Below, piece by piece: positions 12,035 to 23,136 of a stretch of 64,000 nt of DNA. Each line of letters opens with the position of its first letter. The first letter of the stretch is position 1. Source of the DNA: Odobenus rosmarus divergens (taxonomy: Eukaryota > Chordata > Mammalia > Carnivora > Odobenidae); the NCBI RefSeq assembly GCF_000321225.1, contig NW_004450464.1:3543569-3607568 (forward strand), read 5' to 3'. A program made the position numbers and the translations under genes. The notes under the pieces were generated by a model. The model saw only the letters and a list, made by a program, of their open reading frames with translations, did no database searches and had not been told where the DNA came from.

Positions 12035-12789
12035 GTAACAAAGTGTATGTTAACTTGGTTAAACAATGCATTCCACCACCACCATCCGTAAAATGCCAGT
12101 ACCCAGAATTACAAGAGTAGGACATGGGGGGGGGGGTTTGATGAGGAAAGGAGCAGAAGAGGTCAGAATGAGGCGGTGCCTCCTGGCAAGCAGTCAGAGT
12201 TCCCACAAATGCACTCCATACATAGTCCTGTTGGGTTTGAAGAGGAAGAAGCTAAATGTCCTAGAACGAAATGTGGTTACAGGGAAAGACACAGGTTGCA
12301 AAGACCAACTCTATATTTAATTTTCCAGTTAAGTCCATGCACTGTACAATAAATGTGGTTACTAAATAACCTATTAGTATGCACAGACTGAACCCATGGC
12401 TCTGCAGTTAGGCTCGGCACTGACCTGATCCACATTGTGGTCCCCTCCCGAATCCTCCCATTCCCATACTTCCACTGCATTCCCTTCTTCTGTTCTCTTA
12501 CAAAATCCATCGAGATGACATCTCCTTAGTCTCTTCCATCCAGCCTGTCTCCATGTCCTCCAAATGACACTTCGCTCCCCAACTCCACTGCCTCTACTCG
12601 AAATCAGGACTGTCACTCATGCCCAGGTTCCTGCCACCACCTGTCAGCTGGTCTTCCTATCCTCAGGCTCTGGATACTCTACTCTCCAGATACTTTGCAG
12701 CCCCTCCCTGAACCCATCCAAACTATCCAACCTTATCTGCTTCCATTCTCTAAAACATTAACTTTACAAGGGAAGCAGTGTCCTCACTC
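12035..12789. other. Unannotated non-coding sequence, some L2-like text
   Basis: There is no gene. A poly-G run sits at 12127-12135. Positions 12535-12780 are C/T-rich and faintly resemble an old L2-type repeat in plus orientation ('CTGTCAGCTGGTCTTCC'), but not well enough to call. The short open frames here are uninformative. Confidence 0.4.
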
Positions 12790-12805
12790 TCTCTTGTGAA
12801 TCTTT

Positions 12806-13289
12806 TTTTAAATTTTATTTTTTTAAAATAATTTTTTATTGTTATGTTAATCACCATACATTACATCATTAGTTTTTGATGTAGTGTTCCATGATTCATT
12901 GTTAGCGTATAACACCCAGTGCTCCATGCAATACATGCCTTCCTTAATACCCATCACCGGGCTAACCCATCTCCTCGCAAAACCCTCAGTTTGTTTCTCA
13001 GAGTCCATAGTCTCTCATGGTTTGTCTCTCCCTCCGATTCCTCCCCCCTTCAGTTTTCCCTTCCTACTATCTTCTTTTTTTTTATTTTTAACATATAATG
13101 TATTATTTGTTTCAGGGGTACAAGTCTGTGATTCATCAGTCTTACACATTTCTCAGTGCTCACCATAGCACATACGTTCCCCAGTGTCCATCACCCAGCC
13201 ACCCCATCCCTCCCAACCCCCTCCACTCCAGCAACCAGAAAGGGAGACAAACCATAAGAGACTCTTAATCTCAGGAAACAAACTGAGGG
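12806..13289 (-). mobile_element. Carnivoran LINE-1 insertion: 5'-inverted, with a second L1 in its tail
   Basis: A 16-bp target-site duplication, TCTCTTGTGAATCTTT, flanks the block at 12790-12805 and 13290-13305. From the left, T-rich tail and about 265 bp of antisense L1 3'-UTR (marker 'TAATCACCATACATTACATC') reach about 13074. A second T-tract (13075-13089) then starts a different L1 3'-UTR subtype (marker 'ACATATAATGTATTATTTG'), antisense to 13236. From 13237 to 13289 the sequence flips to sense L1 ('GACAAACCATAAGAGACTC'). The flipped piece and the antisense piece are adjacent in the L1 consensus, the signature of twin-priming. Simplest reading: a 5'-inverted L1 inserted first, then another truncated L1 landed in its A-tail. 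No ORF is present. Confidence 0.85.
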
Positions 13290-13305
13290 TCTCTTGTGAA
13301 TCTTT

Positions 13306-13857
13306 AAAACGAGTATGGCCGTGGAGAAGACCTTAGCCTCTGTAAATTTAACCAGCTCTTCCCACAGTAATACCTCCTTCATGTGTAGTTAAGGAATACA
13401 AGAAAATAACCTCCATCAGCCACCTTCCACAGGACCTGGCATACAGTTGGCATTCAGTAGACTTTCTACTCCTCTCCCATGCCTTCCCTGATCTTCCCAT
13501 TCTTTGCCCATGCTCTTCATATATTCTTTCCCTTCATCCTTCATGTTCCTGGATTCTTTTTCACTTCAGAAGTTGAAAGTATACGTTTTCCATGAAACTT
13601 CCCCCAGGTACCCAGCAAATGCTTCAACATCTACCTCTGGACCCATTCTGGACCCAGAATCAGTACCATGCAATCTATCATCTGTTACTCTCTAATAATC
13701 CCATGTGTGCTAGGCCAGTTTTTGCAGCCAAATTATGGGTCCTTTAAGGGCTGGACCCTTTTTATTTCTTGTAGAACCCAGCACAGTATAGAATGCTTAG
13801 GGATTGACCATGGCATAGCTGATTCATGGAGTGACGTGTGATCTGTCAGAGATTTCC
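13306..13857. other. Non-coding sequence with a possible diverged L2 tail
   Basis: 'CCTGGCATACAGTTGGCATT' at about 13436 resembles the 'cctggcacatagtaggtgctcaataaa' end of L2 in plus orientation, and similar text recurs near 13770-13800. Nothing else is recognised. Confidence 0.4.
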
Positions 13858-14165
13858 ACTTAGGTCTCTGCTGGAATGTCATCTGCTTGAGGGGCTTATC
13901 TAAGCACTCCATCTAAAGTAGCCCTTCCATCATACAGCACCCTCACTTTGCTCCCGGGTTTCTTTATAGTACTTATCTCTACTTGGTAATATGTCCATTA
14001 TTTATTACTGTATTTCTTTACTGTCTGTCCCACTGCCATAAAAATGCAAGTCCCATGAGGTCAGGCACTTTATTTTTAACATTGCCATAGCCTTGGGGAT
14101 GAGAAGAATGCCTGGCACTTGATAGTGTGGAAAGAAGGAGTGAATCTGTTTAGGATCTAGTTCTC
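13858..14165 (+). repeat. L2 3'-end fragment
   Basis: This is one of the best L2 tails in the window, in plus orientation. In order it shows 'CTGGAATGTCATCTGC', a 'CACTTTGCTCCCGGGTTTC' region, 'TATAGTACTTATCTCTAC', 'TTACTGTCTGTCCCACTGCC', 'AAGTCCCATGAGGTCAGGCA' and 'GCCTGGCACTTGATAG'. This matches the L2 consensus order up to the terminal repeat. Confidence 0.75.
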
Positions 14166-15224
14166 TGATTGGCAATAAAGTCTTATGACTTTGACTCAAA
14201 TCCTAGTTCAAGTTAGTAGGTAGAGGTTTTATATATCATTAAAAGGAATAAATGAGTAGTATTAATAAACACTCACATGGACAACTGTAACAGGAAGCCC
14301 AGAAATCCCCCCATTAGAAAGGAGGCTTTACTACTCATGGTCCTTTCCTCTTACTTTTCTGATAAAACCCAGGACTAAGATATAAATGTCTTTTTATTAA
14401 TCTGTCCTCTGTCCACTTACTTAAAGATAAACAGAGCCCAGGGCTGTATCATTATCTCAAATGAGAAGGGGGGTGTTTGGATAAATGAAGAATGACCTAA
14501 AACATGTTATGCAAGGTGCAAAGGGCTTTCCCATTCATGGCCAATGACTCGGACCTCCTACTACCATGTATTGGACGTAGTTCTCTTGTCTCCCAAGAAG
14601 CTAAGGTTTATAAAGTGTGCTTCTTAACAAAATGACTTTATGTCATTGTTCAGTTACCATTATTAATGAAAATACCTGTAGCACTTTGTGAAATGTGCTG
14701 TGGACATTTTTTTTTATCAACTGCGTGTAAATCCAGAGAAACTGTGCTCTGTTGGTGCCACCTCTTCCTTTAGAGATTTGCATCCAAGGCCAAAACCTGA
14801 GTCATAATGAGAAAACCTGCTGAATCCAAATTATTTCTCTATGTGCTTCTCTCATGCTGTACGGAGCATTTCATTTCTCTACACAGTAAAGTACTATATA
14901 TATATATATATATATATGTAATTTGATCAAGGAGGAAACTGACATATGAAAAGTTTTACTTTGCTATGATTCATGATAGAAATCACCTGAAATTCATATC
15001 GTCCATTATCTGCAAGAATATGCGTTCATACCCTCAGGTCGGCAATTACAAAAGTTAGTCATATGCAAGTGAATTCAAATGTCAGTTACCTATTTCGTGT
15101 AAGACTAAGCACTATTTGTAATGAAGAAATAAATACTCTTAGAGCTTCTCTCAAAAATGTATGGGGGTTTTGTCTGTCTGTTTGTTTGTTTGTTCTAAAT
15201 GTCCTCAGTTGAAAAGGTAGGGAG
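14166..15224. other. Non-coding sequence with a short (TA)n tract
   Basis: There is no gene or clear mobile element. A (TA)n microsatellite occupies about 14893-14918. A TTTG-rich tract (TGTTTGTTTGTTTGTT) lies at about 15180-15193. Confidence 0.5.
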
Positions 15225-15385
15225 GAATTCTCCTATCCAGACCTTGAGACTATTATTATCCCATCTTAAGTTAATCAAGTTGAAGTACAGACAGTTTGAT
15301 TACTTGTCCAAGATTGCAAAGCTTTTTTGGTCCAAGAAGCAGGGCCAGAACTCAAGTACAGTGCTTTTTATACAATGCTGAGTCA
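15225..15385 (-). repeat. MIR fragment
   Basis: Antisense MIR is visible as a 'TTATTATCCCATCTTAAG' block (for 'ttattatccccattttacag'), then 'GATTACTTGTCCAAGATTG' (for 'aagtaacttgcccaaggtcac') and 'AGGGCCAGAACTCAAGTAC' (for 'agagctgggattcgaacc'). It is diverged but in the right order. Confidence 0.65.
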
Positions 15386-15439
15386 CTTGAAGACGCTGTA
15401 TTGGAGCTCAGTCTTGGAGGCTGGGTATCACAGCAAGGG

Positions 15440-15990
15440 GCGCAGAAGCTGGAAATCTCAGGACAAGATTAGAGGCAATGAGAAGAATGGTTTGACGGCA
15501 AGTGATGTGAGGGATTATGTCAAGGATAAACTATATCATGGATTTTTACTTTCTCTAGTAAACAATGGTACAATTACAAAGTTGTTACTTGGGTTGGGGG
15601 GGGTATTTTTGCTTTTGAGCAGGAAAATGGCATGAGCAAAGCAGTGGTTTTTTTTTGTTTTGTTTTTTGTTTTCTTTTTAAAGATTTTATTTATTTATTT
15701 GAGAGAGAGAATGAGAGAGAGAGAGCATGAGAGGGGGGAGGGTCCGAGGGAGAAGCAGGCTCCCCGCCGAGCAGGGAGCCCGATGTGGGACTCCATCCCG
15801 GGACTCCAGGATCATGACCTGAGCTGAAGGCAGTCACCCAACCAACTGAGCCACCCAGGCGCCCCAAAGCAGTGTTTTGAATGACTAAACTAGCCCTGAG
15901 GCTCATGTTGAATAGGGTGAGATTCACCAAGAAGCCAAGAGATAGGCTGGGAGGCTACTTACAATGGTCTTTCTAGGTTATAATAAGGGC
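15440..15990 (-). repeat. L2 internal fragment, split by a CAN-SINE
   Basis: Before the SINE, 'TTTTGAGCAGGAAAATGGCA' matches the antisense-L2 'ttttgagcaggggagtgacatgat' segment. After it, 'TTGAATGACTAAACTAGCCC' and 'AGGCTGGGAGGCTACTTACA' match the next blocks of the same body ('accagttaggaggctattgca'). The L2 therefore predates the SINE at 15647-15864. The 102-codon frame at 15327-15635 falls on it and is not a gene. Confidence 0.6.
15647..15864 (-). mobile_element. CAN-SINE, reverse orientation
   Basis: A T-rich tail at the left (with AAAGATTTTATTTATTTATT) leads through GA-repeats to the SINE head, read as CTGAGCCACCCAGGCGCCCC. A 10-bp target-site duplication, CAAAGCAGTG, lies at 15637-15646 and 15865-15874. 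The tail was long and is interrupted by G and C substitutions. The element interrupts an L2 body. Confidence 0.95.
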
Positions 15991-17954
15991 CTTCCACCAA
16001 TATTAGTAACCTCCATTTTTGTGACCGTATGCTTTTCAAACACTTCTCACAAATAGTACATTTCATCATGACGAGGCTGCAAAGAAAGCAGGAGAAATTG
16101 TGACCACTGTACAAGATATAAGAAACAGCAGCCTGGAGACAACAGGTAATTTGTCCTCACTGCTAATGTGGTTATTGAGCTGAGAGTGGAATCCTTGACT
16201 AAGGTCTGAAAGCCCTTTCCACTGTACATCTTGTTCTTTGTTCCCTTAACTGTTTATATACTGGAAATACACATACCAAATATATATATTTATACACACA
16301 CATACATACCATATATAACATATATATGTGTATTTCATTGGTTCCACATGTCTTAGACTTTCTAATTTAAATAACATACAGCCAACTTACTCCTTAGCTC
16401 TCAGAAAGGAACTTCCCTTGATGGATGATTGGGCAAGATAATCCTCCTTTTCTTCTCCAAAAACACTGAATTTCACCTTCTTTGTTTTCTTTTTCATTTT
16501 GATTTTTGTTTTTTTCCTTTTTGGTTCTAGGTTAGAAATCCATGAGAACAGTCTCTGCTTCTATGAATTTTTAAAAATGCCTTATCCATTTGACCTAGCC
16601 GCTGATCCACATTTTTAATTACAGAAGGCTTTAGGAAGAGAATTCAATAAAGATGCTCAAACTGTCATGCCCAACAGCATTCTTGAAGCACGCATTTACA
16701 GGGCTCTATCTTGAGTGCTAGAATAGGTGACAGAGAGGCTGGTATACGCATGACTGGGTTGTCCTCCCTGGAGGGACAGAAAGCAGGTGGCTAATGTGAG
16801 AGCGTACTGGTGGAGTGGAATGCTGGGGAGGGCCTTCTGGTATTGCACATCACAGAGATATTGTCACAGGAGTTTGTAGGAAGTGGATCACATTCAAATA
16901 TACTTTCTTCATGGTGAAGACAAAATAATCTGTAAGTATGGCCATCACCCCTTAGGTGGACATGGGTCTTTAAAATGGCAGGCAAAAGAGTCTGATTTAG
17001 CAAAGAGAACACAAGAGGCCAAGAATAGAAGTCCCAGTCCCACTTCCTTACACAGCCTCACTCACCTGGATGGATCTCATTTCCCACAGCTGAATGCAGC
17101 AAGATCCTCCCAACTTTGACCTTAAGGGGCAGGATTGATTATACATCAGATAAGTCTGTATTTTAACACTAATTGTACAAAATGCTACCATATCACCAGA
17201 AAACCAAAGAGTCTTTATTTTAACAATATTTAAAGGAAAAGCTTTCTCAGAATAAAGGAAAGACATTATCTGGGAACTCCTTTTATTAAGAAGCAATTTT
17301 CCTAGTGAAGAATTCTGAATACAAGTAAGGACATGTGTTTTTATTTGACAGACTATCTTATTAGTGGTTCAAAAGCAAGACTTGTAATTGCTTTCCCTCA
17401 AAAACAGGCAAGCTGAGTTTTCTCAGGAAGCCTACTGTAATGTGAGCCACTGTGGAAAATTAGAGAAATGATGACTTTTAATTATTAATGAACTAGAGAA
17501 AGAGGTGGAATTTGGTCATGGAAAAGCTCTCACCAGCACCTTATAGAATATTATGAAGAAAGTCCCAGTCCTACTTTATCACATGGATGAGGCGTTAAAA
17601 TGGGATGTTTGAGGGTATTCATGCATGCTCCCTCTTGGGGAAAGTAGATGAATGAGCAGCTCTAAGAAATTCTGTCTCTCACATTTGGGGATATGCCAAG
17701 AATCCAGGAAGAGGCCTGCAAGCTATTGTAGGTGTCAAAGCACGTGTGATCTGGGAAACAAACCAGAGCCAGGACCTGTAAAACAAGGCCAAGGTGATTA
17801 AGTCACCCCCAAGGTGTAAAATATGAGCCAGACCTCAGAAACAGAAGCAAATCAGAACCAAGAATCCAGCTCTTAGCCAACACAAAGTAGAGAACAGAAA
17901 CAAGAGCAAGCCAACCCAGGTATCATTGTTTGATCAACTTCTTGGAACAAACAG
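15991..17954. other. Non-coding sequence with a simple-repeat tract
   Basis: There is no gene. A degenerate AT/CA-rich simple tract occupies about 16270-16332. The open frames at 16791-17296 overlap one another on both strands and show no protein character. Confidence 0.45.
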
Positions 17955-18390
17955 GCAAAGACTGATGTTTATTAAGAGCCCAACGCATGCCAGGGACTGT
18001 TCCTTTCCCTACAGGATCTCATCAAGTCTGCCTGCAGTCCTAACAGCTTGTTGATAAAGATAACGACCTCTCAGAAGAGATTTTTTTTTTTTAAGATTTT
18101 ATTTATTTATTTGACAGAGAGAGACACGGTGAGAGAGGGAACACAAGCAGGGGGTGTGGGAGAGGGAGAAGCAGGCCTCCCGCCGAGCAGGGAGCCCGAT
18201 GCGGGGCTCGATCCCAGGACCCTGGGATCATGACCTGAGCCGAAGGCAGACGCCTAATGACTGAGCCACCCAGGCGCCCCTCTCAGAAGAGATTTAGTAA
18301 CCTGCTGAAGGTCACTTAGCTAATAAACCATAAAATCAGATCTGTATAATTTCAGAGCTGGTGGTTCTTCACTACCTGGTGCCCTACACT
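17955..18390 (-). repeat. MIR, split by a CAN-SINE
   Basis: Left part: 'GTTTATTAAGAGCCCAACGC', 'GCCAGGGACTGTTCC' and 'CAGTCCTAACAGCTTG' match antisense MIR ('ttattgagcacctactatgtgccaggcactg'). Right part, after the SINE: 'TAACCTGCTGAAGGTCACTT' and 'AGCTAATAAACC' continue with 'taacttgcccaaggtcacacagctagtaa'. The two halves join correctly once the SINE and one copy of its target duplication are removed. Confidence 0.75.
18084..18280 (-). mobile_element. CAN-SINE, reverse orientation
   Basis: The T-tail at the left is followed by AAGATTTTATTTATTTATTT and the body, ending at the head CTGAGCCACCCAGGCGCCCC. A long 15-16-bp target-site duplication, CTCTCAGAAGAGATTT, sits at 18068-18083 and 18280-18295. 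It inserted into a MIR. The body is close to consensus, so it is a young copy. Confidence 0.96.
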
Positions 18391-19826
18391 GGGGAAAAAT
18401 GAATAGATGAGACATGCTCTGCATTTCCAGATTTATTTAATTATATGACAGCCCTATAGCCATCTTTGGCTGAGTTTGCTTTGGAGTCTAACACTGAATG
18501 GGAACTTGGATTTGCAGTCCTGAGCATCTGGAAAGGTCCTTTTAGATCCCATGGAGAAACCCTGAATATATAATCATTCCTAAGGGGGCATGGATATCAG
18601 CCCACTGAACACTGTTTATAGTAGAGTGGTCTCCAGTCTTTTCTTTTTTAAACCTTTAAACCCAATGCTATTAGCATTTTGCCAATGTTGGCAGACCTCT
18701 TGTAGGAGGCATAGATGAAGTTTAGGACCTCTTCTGTGAGGTCTTCTGCAGCCCTAGGACAGATCCAGTTTCATAACAATTAAGAAATCGGAACACAGTG
18801 GAGCACTAGAGAGCCCCTGTTCCCAAGCCACAAGCCACCGTGGTGGTAGCCCCCGGCTACCAACCTCCCAAAGGCAGAAGCCCATTCCATTGAATTCCTA
18901 GGGCTGAAGATTAGACAGCCATAGGATTGTGTGAAACCTACATGGCCAAATTCACTGGCATTTCTCCTTTTGCACTGTCATCAAAAATCTTTGCCTGGAT
19001 TTAGGGTTTCCTTGGTAGGAGCTGTGACCCAATCCATCTCTCAGGCTCATCAGCCCAGTCAGCGCAGAGTCTGCAAGAGGCTGGGTGATCATTTTCACGT
19101 CCTCTTACCCATGGGCTTTGAGAGTACAGTCATTAGCATACAGCAGCTCCTGGATTACTGTACAAAGGACTTTTAATCATGTTCTAAATCAATTGAATTG
19201 GAAGACTTTCTCAGAGAAACTTCGTGGTGCCAACTTCTATGTCCTTTATTAAGTACTCAAGCATGGCTGCATAAAACCAATTAAGCCTGAACCTATTATG
19301 CTTTCAGTTCTTTACTACACTGGCAAGGAAGAATATGGCAGATAATCTTATCAATTCTGACAAAATCAATTTTATGTCAGGTAGAGAACTTCAGGATATC
19401 AGTGACCCCAAGCAGTTAAAAGTGTTTAATACTTAATCAAGTCTCAGACTACTGAGACCATCAAATAATTTTGTAAAGCCAGTGAATGAAGATATCTTGA
19501 TTTTTTTCCTCAAATTTCAGTTTTCAACATTCTGCTGTACTCAGAATTGAGAGCCATATTGAAATTCCAGGGGACATCATTGGTAATGCCATTCAACAAT
19601 AAATCCCAATTGATTCAGGCCAGTTTTCTGTTTGGCAGCTGTTAATGGAGAGGAGATGTTGTAGTAGCCAGCAAAGTTAAATTTCCTCCTTTTCTTCTTA
19701 AAGGTTCCTATAAATTCCCTTAAAACTTAATGTATGCAAAATCAATACAATAATGGTAATTATTATTATTAATTATTATAATTGACATTATGTGAGCATT
19801 TATTATGTGTCAGGCTCTGAGTTATG
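18391..19826. other. Unannotated non-coding sequence
   Basis: I recognise no gene or mobile element. An 81-codon open frame at 18931-19176 has no recognisable features and no flanking splice or promoter context. TTATTATTA-rich text lies at about 19758-19785. Confidence 0.45.
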
Positions 19827-19828
19827 TA

Positions 19829-20482
19829 CAGTCAATTCTCTTTATTCATAGTAGTTAGGTTGTATAAAGTCACTGTGAATGCAAGCACTGAATTAGTGAA
19901 CACTGAATTATTGCTCCTAGGGGAAATACAGGATTGGGTTTCTGTGAGTCTGTGTTCACAACATTCTCATCAACCAGTCAATACATAACCTTGTTTTATA
20001 TGTTTCTCCTTAAGGACACCTTATTTAATGTATATTGTTAATTCATTAATGTTGACCTCATGGCCAATAGCACTGTAACTCATGCGTGAATGAAGCTCAT
20101 CTAACAAACGTTATTTTCTCCATAAAGCACATCCCAGCCTTCTTGATCTCAGAAACACCAGACATCACTTCAGCTCTGCACTTGGGGCCCCTTTTAAACA
20201 GTGAAATCACCAACAAAAAGCATAAAAATGTGAAAAACCTAACACTAAAGAGGCTGCGAAAAGGACACTGGTTTACAGCATGAGAACTGAAACAAGAAGG
20301 CAGACCTTTCTTTTGTTCAGCCTCAGTAGAGAATGTGGGCATCAGGTGAATCGAATTTTTCATAGCTCTACCCACGCGCATATCCACAAATGACTTCAAG
20401 TATTGAGTTGGAAGTTGCAAACAGATTTTAGCGAGTAGGCGAATTTGCAAATACAGAATCTGCAAATAATGGGGATCCACTG
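19829..20482. mobile_element. Tigger-type DNA transposon, about 650 bp, no transposase
   Basis: The ends are CAGTCAATTCTCTTTATTC and, read inward from the other side, CAGTGGATCCCCATTATTTG. These are imperfect inverted repeats flanked by TA (19827-19828 and 20483-20484). Interior text such as 'ATTGCTCCTAGGGGAAATAC', 'TCAATACATAACCTTG' and 'GATTTTAGCGAGTAGGCGAA' is familiar from a non-autonomous TcMar-Tigger family, but I do not name the family. The 131-codon minus-strand frame inside is not transposase. This is an old copy. Confidence 0.75.
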
Positions 20483-20489
20483 TATTGAG

Positions 20490-20680
20490 CAAGCATTACT
20501 TATTTATTCCTCATCTCAACACCACAAAATGGGAATTATTATTATGATCTCAGTTTTATACCTGAGTAAATGGAAGCTTGTGGGGGCGCTGGTGAGGAAA
20601 GTGACCAAGGCCAAGCAGTTAGTAAAGGGAAGACCCAAGATTGAGACCCCAGCTGTCTGACTCTGTAACTTGTTTACTGC
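20490..20680 (-). repeat. MIR fragment, diverged
   Basis: 'TTATTCCTCATCTCAACACC', 'GGAATTATTATTATGATCTC', 'GTGACCAAGGCCAAGCAGTT' and 'CCCCAGCTGTCTGACTCTG' follow the antisense MIR block order (lowercase consensus 'ttattattatcccc' and 'cttgcccaaggtcacacagct'). Confidence 0.55.
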
Positions 20681-22800
20681 GCAATGGCTCTCTCATCCCT
20701 CACCTGCCAACATAATGCAATGTTTGAAATTTATCAGATTAGGCAGCAAACATATCTGGAAGGCTAGAATTGTTCCTGGCTCTTACAAGACCTCAAAATA
20801 GAAAGTGGAAGTTAATGTTTGTTGCTTTGGTAGATGCTGCATTTAGGGTACTTCATATCCTGTCACAAGAGGCCAATAGGTGCCAATGTGTTTCTATCAT
20901 TTCGTCAAGATGTACCTCTTCTCTGTGATGTAGTTAGAACCCATTTTCTGCAGTTCTGTGAAAGACTTAAAAAGAACAAGTACAGAAAGACCTCGCCAAA
21001 GATTTGTACAATCAAGGTAGGGAGGCCACTTCGGTATAACTTGGATTCTTATTTCTGTACCAGGATATAAAGGTGTACTTTGGAATTTTAGGTATCTCTC
21101 CTGAAACAAACAAACGTCTGAAGGAGTCTGATGTTTTGATATTCCCGTTCCGTAATGGAAATGAGCTGTGCTGTCTACTAACCTGATTCTAGTTTTATAA
21201 ATCAATCAATAGAGCACTTCAAAATTATATAAAAGATCATATTCTTTTGATTCACCTTTGGATAACAAAGCAGGCAAATGATCTGTGGTGTTCTGAAGGA
21301 GACTACACAAAAACCTTTGCATCAGAATTATAATAGATGTAGCCAGCCCAAGTCGACAAGCAATTAATTTTGTCACATAGACCTCTGGAACCAGTGATCC
21401 ATGAAGTGGTATTCACTAGGTGGTTATTTAAATCCAATCTTGAAAACTTGATACAGTCCTCATTCATTAAAATATGAAAGATAATGATGACCAGGAGATA
21501 TGGGTGCTTGGGATCATCCGTTTCAACCTGGCTTATGGAGTCACTAAAATGAAAAGAGAACACAAGAGTCATAACCCTTTTTAATTCCATTCCTCACTAT
21601 GGAAACTGGCATGAAAGAAACCACAGAGCCAGAGATCAAAGCATGTGTGTGTGTATGAGAGAGAGAGTGTGTGTGTGTTTTAAAGGTATCTTAAGTGTAT
21701 ATTTTTAATTATAAGTAGTTCTAAAGAATGAACACTTGCTTACAGGATTCAGGGGTTATTTGAATTTATTTCACTTAATGACCTGATGGCAGAAGTTGTA
21801 AAATGAAGCCATCTGGATGTGATCAGCACATCTAATCCTGGGGAGAACTCACTGAGAATTCCATGTACATGCAGAGTTCCTGTGAAGTTTGAAATGATGC
21901 TAGCACAGGCAAAAGTACAAGAAAATTGGCCCTGAAATCTAAATGTATGCATTTGAAAATGCAATATTTCAATTAAATATGAAAGAGAGTCCTATGGCTG
22001 TGGAAAAATACCTAAGGACGATAAATGCAGCAAGACTGAGAGGTCCTCCCATTGCTATTTATTTAGCTTGTTGCCAAGTTTATATCAGGGCATCATTCAA
22101 CTTTACAATGACACTAGATTCAGCCACAGAGCTTGACGATGTTACTTCTATTATTTCTAAAAAATGGAACAGCTGAAGGCTTCCTTCCTGTTTACAGTGT
22201 TCAGAGGGAAATTGGACAGCTCTAACAGGGTAGAGATGGAAAAGCAATAGTGCTGCATAAACAAATGATATTATGGCTTAGATATGGCTGCACGAGTTTG
22301 AAAGTTTAATCAGATAGCTTGAAACAAACATGGCTGTGTACTGGGGTATCAGTGAAGAAAAGTCTGTTACAGAAATTACCGGTACTTCTTGCTTCTCCTA
22401 TGAGCCCAACAGTACCACAAAGCCTTTTAAATATAAAGGTAAACTATTACACATAAAATTTAAATATGGTTTGGTTCAAACCGAGAAGTCATGAGAAAAA
22501 AAGATACTAACATCGGAAAAAGAGTTCTCCATTGGTGATGCTATTTCTCATTATCTGGTGTCAGGAACGTTTTCCTTCTGTTTTTTCCCAAATGTACCTC
22601 AAAATATGAGCAGTGTTCTTCCTCTATAAAGAAGAAATTGTAGTAAAGTTTACAGTCCCTCTTGTATTAGTTCAGTTTTATGATTTTATTTCAATTATTT
22701 GCTTAATCTTAAAGAAATTGTGAACCTCACAGAAAAATCAGGACTCTACAACACTAATGTAGATTACTTTTCCCTTCATTTTCTCACCACTTAAATATTT
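20681..22800. other. Non-coding sequence with a (TG)n tract
   Basis: There is no gene. An interrupted TG/GA simple repeat lies at about 21643-21679. The open frames of 71-102 codons here are uninformative. Confidence 0.45.
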
Positions 22801-22850
22801 TACGTGTATGCTTTCTTTTCTTTTTTTTTTTTTTTACGTGTATGCTTTCT
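22801..22850 (-). mobile_element. Orphan poly(T) insertion flanked by a 16-bp duplication
   Basis: The sequence TACGTGTATGCTTTCT occurs at 22801-22816 and is repeated exactly at 22835-22850. Between the copies is an 18-base tract of T with a single C. This is the structure expected of LINE-1 machinery inserting only a poly(A) tail, antisense here, with no recognisable body. A local duplication with T-slippage is the alternative. Confidence 0.8.
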
Positions 22851-22887
22851 AGTGCAATTATTGTATGAAGAATTGTGGAATGCCTAC

Positions 22888-22913
22888 TATGTAGGATTGC
22901 TATGTAGGATTGC
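22888..22913. repeat. Perfect 13-bp tandem duplication
   Basis: TATGTAGGATTGC occurs at 22888-22900 and again at 22901-22913, identical and adjacent. It abuts the left edge of the fold-back element. Confidence 0.9.
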
Positions 22914-23090
22914 AAATAAAAATTCAGGGCACATGGTTGAATTTGAATTTCAAATAACCAACAAATAATTTTTTTTAGTATAAGTATGTCCTAAATATTG
23001 CAACGCTAAAAAAATTATTTCTTGGTTATCTGAAATTCAAATGTAATTGGCCATCTTATTTCTTATATGGCCACCCTACCTAAAGGAAAG
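22914..23090. mobile_element. Fold-back (long inverted repeat) DNA element
   Basis: The arms at about 22934-22978 and 23006-23053 are near-complementary. The left carries 'GAATTTCAAATAACCAACAA' and the right, reversed, 'GAATTTCAGATAACCAAGAA', both leading into AATAATTTTTTTAG. The loop of about 27 bases includes 'TAAGTATGTCCTAAATATTG'. The palindromic architecture matches a known class of old mammalian non-autonomous DNA repeats. I recall the pattern but not a certain family name. Confidence 0.75.
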
Positions 23091-23136
23091 GTGTCATGCT
23101 AGAATCTTAGAGGGATACATTAAAAGATAGATTTGG

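Noticed and set aside
20097..20492. 131-codon minus-strand frame as a possible transposase remnant
   Set aside because: It lies inside the Tigger-type element but shows no DDE or helix-turn-helix character that I can recognise. The element is too short to hold a transposase gene.
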